Source: an uncultured Collinsella sp. (GTDB lineage: Bacteria > Actinomycetota > Coriobacteriia > Coriobacteriales > Coriobacteriaceae). From it: 14,378 nt of DNA. The position numbers and the translations under genes were made by a program. Positions 1 to 6,009 of the stretch are shown piece after piece. The stretch spans positions 1 to 14,378 of the forward strand of contig URTL01000038.1 of the NCBI GenBank assembly GCA_900550785.1, written 5' to 3'. The stretch's first letter is position 1, and each line of letters opens with the position of its first letter. Under the pieces are notes generated by a model that was not told the origin of the DNA, made no database searches, and saw only the letters and a program-made list of their open reading frames with translations.

Positions 1-145
1 GGAATCTCTCCCACAGAAACCACCGAAGAGCCCATTATTCCCGTATGAAATCGGCACCCCTGAAGCCCCGTTCGAGGAATAATTGCGCGCTAAAATACAG
101 CAAGATACACGGCGTTATTCGGCGGCATTCGGGGTTGTCGAAACT

Positions 146-175
146 GCGGAAACCGATTTCCGCGTTTCTTTATTC
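146..175 (+). terminator. Possible weak intrinsic terminator
   Basis: A perfect 7-bp stem, GCGGAAA (146-152) and TTTCCGC (157-163), closes a CCGA loop and is followed on + by GTTTCTTTATT. This would suit a rightward transcript entering from the left of the window. The stem is short and the T-run is interrupted, so the call is tentative. It may simply be one of the small inverted repeats of this region. Confidence 0.3.
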
Positions 176-301
176 CCGTTTGTTGACCTGGGCAAATACA
201 ATTGAAAAGGGTTTGAATCCGCCTCGCAGTTTCAACTCAGTTTCGACCGTTCGAAACCGGCCTTCGGGGGACCCGAATTGTGAATTATTCCCGCAGGGCC
301 T

Positions 302-363
302 AATTATTCCCGTACCGCCGAGTACTCCGCTGTACCGCCCAGTAGGGATAGACGGGAATAATT
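302..363. repeat. 12-bp inverted repeat enclosing 20-bp-spaced direct repeats
   Basis: AATTATTCCCGT (302-313) and ACGGGAATAATT (352-363) are perfect reverse complements separated by 38 bp. Inside and overlapping the left arm, GTACCGCCGAGTA (312-324) and GTACCGCCCAGTA (332-344) repeat with one mismatch at exactly 20-bp spacing, about two helical turns. A further inverted copy of GTACCGCC occurs at 482-489. The arrangement resembles a multi-site protein binding region or a structured repeat element; the role is unknown. Confidence 0.6.
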
Positions 364-384
364 GGGTCGTTTTCCCAGGTAGAG

Positions 385-424
385 ATACAAAAAGAAAGCC
401 CTCGAACCAGAGGGTTCGAGGGCT
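385..424 (-). terminator. Intrinsic terminator of guaA
   Basis: A perfect 12-bp stem is formed by 397-408 (AGCCCTCGAACC) and 413-424 (GGTTCGAGGGCT) with a 4-base loop. Read on the minus strand it is followed by TTTCTTTTTG, the T-run of a Rho-independent terminator. It lies about 105 bp past the guaA stop codon and points the right way for it. Confidence 0.85.
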
Positions 425-528
425 GTTATTCCCACTATTTCGCTGGTGGCTTCGTCCTGCGGCGATGCCGAAACAGTATCAGGCGGTACTCGGCAGCACC
501 AAAACGCGAGTTCAGAAGCCAGTTCCCG

Positions 529-2127
529 TTATTCCCACTCGATGGTCGCGGGCGGCTTGGACGTGATGTCGTAGCACACGCGGTTGGCGCCGGGAACCTC
601 GGCCACGATGCGGCCGGAAATGCGGGCCAGCACGTCGTAGGGCAGCTTGGCCCAGTCGGCGGTCATGGCATCGCTGGACTCGACGGCGCGCAGGATGATC
701 GGGCGCTGGTAGGTGCGCTCGTCGCCCATAACGCCGACGGACTTGATGTCAGGCAGGACCGCGAAATACTGCCAGCAGCTGTGCTCGGAGTTGCGCTCAC
801 CGGTCTGCTCAAACAGGCGCTGGTTGTAGGCGTCGAGCTCCTCGCGCACGATAGCGTCGGCGTTCTTGAGGATCTCGAGCTTCTCCTTGTCGACCGCGCC
901 GATGATGCGGATGGCCAGGCCCGGACCCGGGAAAGGCTGGCGGAACACGATGTGACCCGGCAGGCCCAGCGCCAGACCAAGCGCGCGGACCTCGTCCTTA
1001 AAGAAGTGGTCGAGCGGCTCAATAAGGTCGAAGTGCACGCCCTCGGGGAACGGGATCAGGTTGTGATGGCTCTTGATGGTGGCCGTCTTGCCACCCGTCT
1101 TGCGAGCGCCGGACTCGATGATGTCGGGGTAGATGGTGCCCTGAGCCAGGTACTTGACCGGCTTGCCATCGGTCTCGAGCTGCTGCGCCACGGCGAAGAA
1201 CTCTTTCCAGAACTGCGTACCGATGATGCGGCGCTTCTCCTCGGGCTCGGTCACGCCGGCCAGAAGCTCGGCATAACGGTCCTCGGCGTGGACGTGGATA
1301 AAGTCGACGTCAAACTGCTTGGTGAAGACCTCCTCCACCTGCTCGGGCTCGCCCTTGCGCAGCAGACCGTGGTTGATGAACACGCAGGTCATCTGCTTGC
1401 CCACGGCGCGGGCACCCAGTGCAGCCACGACGGAGGAGTCAACGCCGCCGGACAGGGCAAGAATCACGCGGTCGTCGCCGACCTTCTCGCGGAACTCGGC
1501 CGTCATGGTCTCGACCAGGTTGTCCATGCTCCAGTTGGGCTCCAGGCCGCAAATCTCAAACAGGAAGTTGCTCAGCAGCTGCTGACCGTACTCGGAGTGC
1601 TTGACCTCGGGGTGGAACTGCGTGGTGAAGATCTTGCGCTCGGGGCACTCCATGGCGGCAACCGGGCACACGTCGGTGCTGGCAGTAACGGTAAAGCCCT
1701 CGGGCACCTCGGAGACGGCGTCGCGATGGCTCATCCACACGGTCTGCTCCATGGGCGTGGAGTTAAAGAGCTTGGCGCCGGCCGTGCGCGTGATAGTGGC
1801 GCGGCCGTACTCGCCCACCTCGGAGTGGCCAACCTTGCCGCCGAGCGTCACGGCCGTGATCTGATGGCCGTAGCAGAAGCCCAGGACGGGAAGGCCCAGG
1901 TCAAAGATGGCGGGGTCGATAGACGGAGCGTCCTCGGCATACACGGAAGCCGGGCCGCCGGAAAGGATGAGCGCAGAGGCGTTCATCTCGCGAATCTCGT
2001 CGGCCGAGATGTCGCAGGGGACGATCTCGGAATACACGTTGAGGTCGCGGACGCGACGGGCAATGAGCTGACCGTACTGCGCACCAAAGTCGAGTACGAG
2101 GACCTTTGCGGAAGCCTTTTGATCCAT
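529..2127 (-). CDS. guaA: GMP synthase (glutamine-hydrolysing)
   Basis: GMP synthase aminates XMP to GMP using glutamine and ATP, the last step of guanine nucleotide synthesis; it is cytosolic. The 532-residue product has the full two-part layout. A class I glutamine amidotransferase domain carries the nucleophile Cys85 in GFCYGHQ and His172/Glu174 in QFHPEV. An ATP-pyrophosphatase domain carries the P-loop LALSGGVDSS (about 223-232). The KSHHN (352-356) and FPGPGLAIR (about 399-407) motifs and the typical C-terminal IEWE follow. Length is normal for the family (about 510-530). I chose the ATG at 2127 because the minus strand has GAGGGGG just upstream; an in-frame ATG at 2163 adds 12 non-conserved residues. 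The start region can pair (TCCCC with GGGGA) and might partly hide the ribosome binding site. Transcription appears monocistronic, ending at the hairpin at 385-424. Confidence 0.97.
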   Translation of the reverse strand: MDQKASAKVLVLDFGAQYGQLIARRVRDLNVYSEIVPCDISADEIREMNASALILSGGPASVYAEDAPSIDPAIFDLGLPVLGFCYGHQITAVTLGGKVGHSEVGEYGRATITRTAGAKLFNSTPMEQTVWMSHRDAVSEVPEGFTVTASTDVCPVAAMECPERKIFTTQFHPEVKHSEYGQQLLSNFLFEICGLEPNWSMDNLVETMTAEFREKVGDDRVILALSGGVDSSVVAALGARAVGKQMTCVFINHGLLRKGEPEQVEEVFTKQFDVDFIHVHAEDRYAELLAGVTEPEEKRRIIGTQFWKEFFAVAQQLETDGKPVKYLAQGTIYPDIIESGARKTGGKTATIKSHHNLIPFPEGVHFDLIEPLDHFFKDEVRALGLALGLPGHIVFRQPFPGPGLAIRIIGAVDKEKLEILKNADAIVREELDAYNQRLFEQTGERNSEHSCWQYFAVLPDIKSVGVMGDERTYQRPIILRAVESSDAMTADWAKLPYDVLARISGRIVAEVPGANRVCYDITSKPPATIEWE

Positions 2128-2288
2128 GGTTCCCCCTCTTGTTGGCGGGGAGCCGGTGCCCACCCGCGTGAATGAACGAAAATAACCTCCATAGTGTACA
2201 CGTTATATGGGGTTTCTCGCCCCTCGCAGCCATCAGCGCACGGCAAACGCACGACCTGGGCCCCTATTTGACGGCAATTGAAGTGTTT

Positions 2289-2319
2289 TCAAACGTTACA
2301 GATGATGTAATACGTTTGA
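2289..2319. promoter_or_regulatory. Candidate operator: spaced inverted repeat TCAAACGT / ACGTTTGA
   Basis: TCAAACGT (2289-2296) and ACGTTTGA (2312-2319) are perfect reverse complements with a 15-bp spacer. Inside them TACA (2297-2300) and TGTA (2306-2309) extend the symmetry with a 2-base offset. The right arm overlaps the proposed -35 of the asparaginase promoter, the usual place for a repressor. The cognate regulator is unknown. Confidence 0.5.
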
Positions 2320-2343
2320 ACATTGGACGCCCTGTGCCACAAT
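2316..2343 (+). promoter_or_regulatory. Possible promoter of the asparaginase gene
   Basis: TTGAAC (2316-2321) and CACAAT (2338-2343) are separated by 16 bp and each matches 4 of 6 positions of the sigma-70 consensus. The start codon follows about 50 bp later. The match is moderate. Confidence 0.4.
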
Positions 2344-2394
2344 ACTGCCGAACGACTCCGCCTCTGCGGCGGCAAATACGATAGGAATACCAGC

Positions 2395-3408
2395 ATGAAG
2401 CGCATCCTTCTCATCGCCACGGGCGGCACCATCGCATCGACCGAGGACGGCAACGGCCTCTCCCCCGCCCTGACCGGTGAGGAGCTCGCCCAGAGCGTCC
2501 CCGAGATCTCGGGGCTCTGCGAGCTCGACGTCGTGCAGCCCATGAACATCGACAGCACCAACATGCGCCCGAGCGACTGGATGCGTATCCGCGACGTCAT
2601 CGTCGAGGGTTATGCCGACCACGACGGCTTCGTGATTCTGCACGGCACTGACACCATGAGCTACACCGCGGCAGCGCTTTCCTACCTGATTCAGGACAGC
2701 CCCAAGCCCATCGTGCTCACCGGCTCGCAAAAGCCCATGGGCAATCCCTTTACCGACGCCAAGCTCAACCTGTACCAGAGCCTGCTCTATGCACTCGACG
2801 AGCATTCGCACGATGTGTCGATTGTGTTTGGCGGCGTCGCCATTGCTGGCACGCGCGCCCGCAAGCAGCGCACCATGAGCTTTAACGCGTTCATTAGCGT
2901 CAACTATCCGCCCATTGCCTACATCCGCAACGACCGCATTGTGCGCAACGGGCTTCACGGCACTCATCAGAATGAGAGCCCGGTGCGTTTCTACGACAGT
3001 ATCGATCCGCGCGTATTTGTCCTTAAGCTGACGCCCGGCGTGAACCCGGGTATCCTGGACGCCCTAGCCGATAGCTACGATGCTGTAATCCTTGAGACCT
3101 TTGGCATTGGCGGTATCCCCGAGTTTGGTGAGTCGGGCGAGTCGTTCCAGGAGGCGATTTTCCGCTGGGTCGATTCGGGTCGTACTGTCGTTATGACCAC
3201 GCAGGTCCCCGAGGAGGGCCTTGACCTGGGTGTTTATGAGGTCGGCCGCGTTTACGCCGATCATCCGGGCATCCTGCGCGGCGATGACATGACCACCGAG
3301 ACGCTCGTGGCCAAGACCATGTGGGCACTCGGCCAGTCACGCGATGCGGCCGAGATCCAGCGCCTGTTCTACAGCCAAGTCAACCACGACCGCATCCCGA
3401 TGGCGTAA
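2395..3408 (+). CDS. ansA: Type I L-asparaginase
   Basis: The enzyme hydrolyses L-asparagine to aspartate and ammonia. The 337-residue product starts MKRILLIATGGTIAS, giving the first active-site threonine, Thr12, in the TGGTIAS signature. The second signature HGTDTM (83-88) supplies Thr85 and Asp86. TGSQ (109-112) and a downstream lysine in ARKQ (Lys157) match the family layout. There is no signal peptide, so it should be cytosolic, as expected for the low-affinity type I enzymes; length is also typical. I chose ATG 2395 because AGGA sits 8 bases upstream and the N-terminus aligns with the family; an in-frame upstream extension to 2323 lacks support. The gene stands alone on the + strand, divergent from guaA and convergent with the XRE gene. 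A spaced inverted repeat at 2289-2319 suggests regulation. I see no strong terminator after it. Glutaminase side activity or an archaeal-type amidotransferase role cannot be ruled out but is less likely. Confidence 0.92.
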   Translation: MKRILLIATGGTIASTEDGNGLSPALTGEELAQSVPEISGLCELDVVQPMNIDSTNMRPSDWMRIRDVIVEGYADHDGFVILHGTDTMSYTAAALSYLIQDSPKPIVLTGSQKPMGNPFTDAKLNLYQSLLYALDEHSHDVSIVFGGVAIAGTRARKQRTMSFNAFISVNYPPIAYIRNDRIVRNGLHGTHQNESPVRFYDSIDPRVFVLKLTPGVNPGILDALADSYDAVILETFGIGGIPEFGESGESFQEAIFRWVDSGRTVVMTTQVPEEGLDLGVYEVGRVYADHPGILRGDDMTTETLVAKTMWALGQSRDAAEIQRLFYSQVNHDRIPMA

Positions 3409-3729
3409 TCCCTAAGGCAGTTCCACTTATCGCAGCCTCAAACGACAGGTGGTCCCCCTCGGGCCGTGCAAAAAACGGAGTATTCTGCAGTTTCTCCGCC
3501 GGAGGCATAGAATCAGCCGATTGTTAGACGAACTTTTAGGGCGAAGAGGCCGTCTAGTAAATATTTATTCCACATTTTTATTAAGCGTGTGGATTAACTA
3601 CTGTCAAAAAGGCAAAGCCAGCCGCTCGAGCTACCATCTACGGCTGAACAAGTGCTGAATACTCGCGATTTTGCACATCGAAACCAGGGGGACCCGCCCA
3701 AAGAGCGTCAATTAGCAGCGAGGAACGCC
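3409..3729. other. Gene-free stretch between asparaginase and the XRE gene
   Basis: I see no gene here. Short open frames (for example 3449-3658 on +) lack ribosome binding sites and resemble no family. The middle (about 3555-3610) is clearly AT-richer than the neighbours. Weak inverted repeats are present: TAGACG/CGTCTA (3525-3530, 3551-3556), TCCACA/TGTGGA (3569-3574, 3588-3593) and CAGCCG/CGGCTG (3619-3624, 3641-3646). None has a T-run that would make it a clear terminator for either convergent gene. Confidence 0.5.
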
Positions 3730-3948
3730 CTATTCAATACCCTCGAGAAGTTCTGACACCGTCATGCCGAGTGCGGGCGCGATCTTAAATAGAACCTTGA
3801 GCGTGAAATTTGCCGTCCCATCTTCGATTCGGTCGAGGTAGGGTCGGCTGATTCCTGTCGCCACACAAAAATCAACCTTGGAGATACCAAGGTCCCTGCG
3901 TGTCTCTTCGACCCGCCTGCCAAGAATCTGTTTCGCACGTTCGTCCAT
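3730..3948 (-). CDS. Small XRE-family DNA-binding regulator
   Basis: The 72-residue protein is essentially a single Cro/CI-type helix-turn-helix domain. Helix 2 lies at about 23-31 (SKVDFCVAT), the recognition helix at about 34-42 (SRPYLDRIE), and the typical IEDG turn and the ALGMTVSELLEG end are present. It should be a cytosolic DNA-binding protein, probably dimeric. ATG 3948 lacks a clear Shine-Dalgarno sequence, so the start is set by the domain. It lies head to head with the gene at 4025, and between them is a perfect 24-bp palindrome (3978-4001), a strong candidate for its own operator. Proteins of this size serve as antitoxins of type II toxin-antitoxin modules, as phage repressors, or as local regulators. 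The divergent layout fits a regulator-target pair better than a classic co-directional toxin-antitoxin operon. Confidence 0.85.
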   Translation of the reverse strand: MDERAKQILGRRVEETRRDLGISKVDFCVATGISRPYLDRIEDGTANFTLKVLFKIAPALGMTVSELLEGIE

Positions 3949-3977
3949 GCAGCCGAGTTTGAAATGGAGCCGAACAT

Positions 3978-4001
3978 AAACGTAAACTATAGTTTACGTT
4001 T
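3978..4001. promoter_or_regulatory. Perfect 24-bp palindrome with a -10 hexamer on each strand (operator)
   Basis: Twelve bases on each side of the centre (3989/3990) are exact reverse complements; the core is ACTATAGT and the arms end in AAACGT and ACGTTT. Because of the symmetry TATAGT, a good -10 element, is read on both strands (3988-3993 on +, 3991-3986 on -). So one site could serve two back-to-back promoters, for the XRE gene and for the gene at 4025. No good -35 is seen on either side. A dimeric regulator bound here would block both. Confidence 0.75.
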
Positions 4002-4024
4002 TCCCGAATACACAGGAGTTTTCT

Positions 4025-4414
4025 ATGTCGGGTTCTTCGGTCCGCATGTACCGAGCCACGCTTCGCACAAACAGCGCGCCGCCCAAGCTCGTCGTCGTTG
4101 AAGCTGAATGCCTTTCGCCCGATGAGCGCACAGCATTTGCATTGCTATCAAGTCGCGTCGCCGCCGTTCTGGTCCCTTGCCCGGCGCGAGGTGAACTTGC
4201 CATCCGATGCCAAACGCACGGCTGCTCGCTCAATCAGGCTGCCGTAATCGCAACCAGCCAACGAGGCCTGCCGCTCCTTTTAGAAGCCGGTATCGCACTC
4301 GCCCTTCGCGGCGCCGGATACGAAAACGAGGCCGCCGCCGATGTAGTCTTTCGACCACGATCGAGCGGCGGCCTCGCAGCAGCCATTGAATATGCGTGCA
4401 GGCTCGTTGCTTAA
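4025..4414 (+). CDS. Unrecognised 129-residue protein divergent from an XRE regulator
   Basis: I do not recognise this protein. It is supported as a gene by AGGAG (4014-4018) six bases before ATG 4025 and by the shared palindromic promoter region with the XRE gene. It is soluble-looking, with no signal peptide. It has alternating beta-type (KLVVVEAEC at 21-29, VAAVLVPC at 45-52) and Ala/Leu-rich helical segments (about 84-97 and 115-127), suggesting an alpha/beta fold. Five cysteines (29, 52, 62, 67, 125) include a C-x4-C pair (Cys62 and Cys67). It ends 9 bp from the convergent DUF1648 gene. It could be the effector of a regulator-target or toxin-antitoxin-like pair, or a fragment of a larger protein; no function can be given from sequence alone. 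Confidence 0.6.
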   Translation: MSGSSVRMYRATLRTNSAPPKLVVVEAECLSPDERTAFALLSSRVAAVLVPCPARGELAIRCQTHGCSLNQAAVIATSQRGLPLLLEAGIALALRGAGYENEAAADVVFRPRSSGGLAAAIEYACRLVA

Positions 4415-4423
4415 AAGGACAAG

Positions 4424-4807
4424 CTAGAAACCAAAGCCAAAGCCCGTTCCGGTAATCGCCGAGTACATAAAGTAAACGTTGATCACGTTGAGGAACACAC
4501 CCGTAATGCAACCGTTGCGCAGGTAGCGCTCGCACACGATGCGCGCCATGGCGGCGGAGTCATCATTGTTCTTTGCCTGGCGTCCCGCCGTAAAGTACGT
4601 CGCCACGCTCAGCAGCAGATTGAGTACCGGCAGTGCCAGCAGCTCGTAGCTCTTACCCCAGCGCGTCACCTCGCCGGCGGCGTTAAACTTCGTTGCCACC
4701 TCGGGGCCAATGTTGGGGATAACACACGCTGCGACCACCAGCGGAATCACCGCAAGTACGAGCAGCGCAATACCCATGTAGCCAGCTTTTTTGCCATATT
4801 TGAACAT
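4424..4807 (-). CDS. DUF1648-type membrane protein
   Basis: The 127-residue product has three predicted membrane segments (about 11-30, 56-73 and 100-117). Between the first two lies the DUF1648 signature: P31, the stretch VATKFNAAGEVTRW at about 37-50, and a following lysine-serine turn. DUF1648 occurs in SdpI-like immunity/signal proteins and other small Gram-positive membrane proteins, where its biochemical role is not settled. This protein is shorter than SdpI and has a Gly/Phe-rich end (TGFGFGF). The start at 4807 is preceded by AAGGAC, which overlaps the ychF stop codon. The 11-bp gap means the two genes are almost certainly co-transcribed and possibly translationally coupled. What a ribosome-associated ATPase and this membrane protein share is not known. 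Confidence 0.8.
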   Translation of the reverse strand: MFKYGKKAGYMGIALLVLAVIPLVVAACVIPNIGPEVATKFNAAGEVTRWGKSYELLALPVLNLLLSVATYFTAGRQAKNNDDSAAMARIVCERYLRNGCITGVFLNVINVYFMYSAITGTGFGFGF

Positions 4808-4818
4808 ATGCGTCGTCC

Positions 4819-5895
4819 TTACACGTTAAAGCGGAAGTGCACGACGTCGCCATCGGCCATGACATAGTCCTTGCCCTCAATACGCAACTTGCCGGCGGCC
4901 TTGGCGCCCTGCTCGCCGCCGAGCTCGATGTAGTCGTCGTAGCCAATGACCTCGGCCTTAATAAAGCCGCGCTCAAAATCGGTGTGGATGACGCCGGCGG
5001 CCTGCGGGGCGGTCGCGCCCTGACGAACCGTCCAGGCCTTGACCTCCATCTCGCCGGCCGTAAAGAACGACTGCAGGCCGAGCAGCTTGTAGGCAGCCTG
5101 AGCGAGCACGTCCAGGCCGGGCTGCTCCAGGCCCAGGCTCTCCAGGTAGTCGGCGGCGTCCTCGGGATCGAGCTCGGAAAGCTCTGCCTCGATCTTGGCG
5201 CAGATGGGCAGCGGCTTGACACCATCGATGGGCGCCAGATCGTCGTTGAGCATATCCTCGTCCACGTTGGCCACATACAGGATGGGCTTCATGGTGAGCA
5301 GGAACAGCCCCTTGGCGGCGGCACGCTCCTCGTCGGTCATCTCCATGGATGCGGCGCGCTTGCCCTCGTTGAGCCAGGCAAGCAGGCGCTTGGCAACCTC
5401 GAACTTGGGCATGAGCTCCTTGTCGCGCTTGGCCTCCTTCTCGAGCTTAGGCAGCTGCTTCTCGAGCGTGCCCATGTCGGCCAGGATGAGCTCGGTCATG
5501 ATGGTGTCGGCATCGCCGGCGGGATCGACGAACTCGCCCGTGCGGCCCACCTCACGCATGACGTTGGGGTCCTTAAAGTAGCGCACGACCTCGCAGATGG
5601 CGTCGGTCTCGCGAATGTTGGCCAGGAACTGGTTGCCCAGGCCCTCGCCCTCGTTAGCGCCCTTCACCAGACCTGCGATGTCGACGAACTCGACCGTCGC
5701 CGGCACAATGCGGCCCGGGTTAACGATGTCGGCAAGCTTTTGCAAGCGGCTATCGGGCACGTCGACGATACCCACGTTGGGGTCGATCGTGGCAAACGGG
5801 TAGTTGGCGGCAAGGCCGGTCTTTTTGGTAAGCGCGGTGAACAGCGTCGACTTGCCCACGTTGGGCAGGCCCACGATACCGATGGAAAGGGACAC
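4819..5895 (-). CDS. ychF: YchF/OLA1 family redox-regulated ATPase
   Basis: YchF is a conserved P-loop NTPase of the Obg family that prefers ATP, associates with ribosomes and takes part in translation and stress responses. The 358-residue product shows the P-loop GLPNVGKST (9-17), the DxxG motif DIAGL (72-76), and NVDE (210-213) in place of the GTPase NKxD. That replacement explains the ATP preference of the family. A helical insert (about 130-200) and a C-terminal TGS domain (about 275-358, with FTAGEMEVKAW and GVIHTDFERGFI) follow. The length fits E. coli YchF (363). I chose GTG 5895: AAGGAG lies five bases upstream and the protein then starts MSLSIGIVG. An upstream in-frame ATG at 5931 would add 12 residues containing the ribosome binding site itself. 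A minus-strand TATACT (5938-5933) may be its -10. It is followed immediately by the DUF1648 gene. Confidence 0.97.
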   Translation of the reverse strand: MSLSIGIVGLPNVGKSTLFTALTKKTGLAANYPFATIDPNVGIVDVPDSRLQKLADIVNPGRIVPATVEFVDIAGLVKGANEGEGLGNQFLANIRETDAICEVVRYFKDPNVMREVGRTGEFVDPAGDADTIMTELILADMGTLEKQLPKLEKEAKRDKELMPKFEVAKRLLAWLNEGKRAASMEMTDEERAAAKGLFLLTMKPILYVANVDEDMLNDDLAPIDGVKPLPICAKIEAELSELDPEDAADYLESLGLEQPGLDVLAQAAYKLLGLQSFFTAGEMEVKAWTVRQGATAPQAAGVIHTDFERGFIKAEVIGYDDYIELGGEQGAKAAGKLRIEGKDYVMADGDVVHFRFNV

Positions 5896-5938
5896 GACAG
5901 CTCCTTTTGGTACAGGTACTTCAAACTGCATAAGTATA

Positions 5939-5982
5939 GCGCCGCCGCAGCATCCGGGCGAATCCGGACACCGCGGCGGCGC
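5939..5982 (-). terminator. Strong GC hairpin between the 4Fe-4S gene and ychF
   Basis: A perfect 10-bp outer stem, GCGCCGCCGC (5939-5948) with GCGGCGGCGC (5973-5982), encloses an inner 5-bp stem TCCGG/CCGGA (5953-5957, 5964-5968). It begins 28 bp past the stop codon of the 4Fe-4S gene. Only a weak T-rich stretch (TATACTTAT) follows on the minus strand, so it may be a leaky terminator or an mRNA 3' stabiliser. Confidence 0.6.
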
Positions 5983-6009
5983 AAATGAAGCAGAGATAGA
6001 GCTCGCTGA

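Larger units (their letters stand above)
1..396. other. Gene-free, repeat-rich region downstream of guaA
   Basis: No convincing gene is visible. An open frame from 45 to 566 on + has no ribosome binding site, runs through the guaA terminator and ends antisense inside guaA, so I do not call it. The stretch holds repeated copies of a GGGAATAA motif. Reverse-strand copies (read as TTATTCCC on +) lie at 34-45, 169-180, 284-295 and 303-314; forward-strand copies lie at 76-83 (partial, GGAATAAT) and 352-363. It also holds small perfect inverted repeats at 146-163 and 240-257 and a larger one at 302-363. Base composition is more AT-rich than the flanking gene. The function is unknown. It could be an intergenic repeat family, a set of binding sites, or the decayed end of something lying to the left of the window. 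Confidence 0.6.
2128..2394. promoter_or_regulatory. Divergent guaA / asparaginase intergenic region
   Basis: This stretch must hold the promoters of two divergent genes. For guaA the minus strand offers a -10-like TATAAC (2207-2202) beside the palindromic octamer GTGTACAC (2194-2201), but no good -35 is visible. For the asparaginase gene see the separate entries at 2289-2343. I see no purine riboswitch and no coding sequence. Confidence 0.5.

Noticed and set aside
1..540. CRISPR array
   Set aside because: The repeated word is only about 11 bp, occurs on both strands and has irregular spacing (19 to about 135 bp); no cas gene is in view.
45..566. Open frame of 173 codons on + downstream of guaA
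   Set aside because: It has no ribosome binding site, passes through the guaA terminator and overlaps the guaA 3' end antisense; its composition is unlike a protein of any known kind.
781..2175. Long open frame (464 codons) antisense to guaA
   Set aside because: It is a mirror frame produced by GC-rich codon use in guaA, which has complete conserved motifs on the other strand.
2128..2394. Purine riboswitch ahead of guaA
   Set aside because: I see no conserved riboswitch core or matching stems in the minus-strand leader.
3409..3729. Attachment site or remnant of a mobile element
   Set aside because: No integrase, transposase, tRNA gene or direct terminal repeats can be seen; only AT-richness and weak inverted repeats.
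4837..5988. Long open frame antisense to ychF
   Set aside because: It is a shadow of a fully conserved gene; the antisense product is low-complexity and matches no family.
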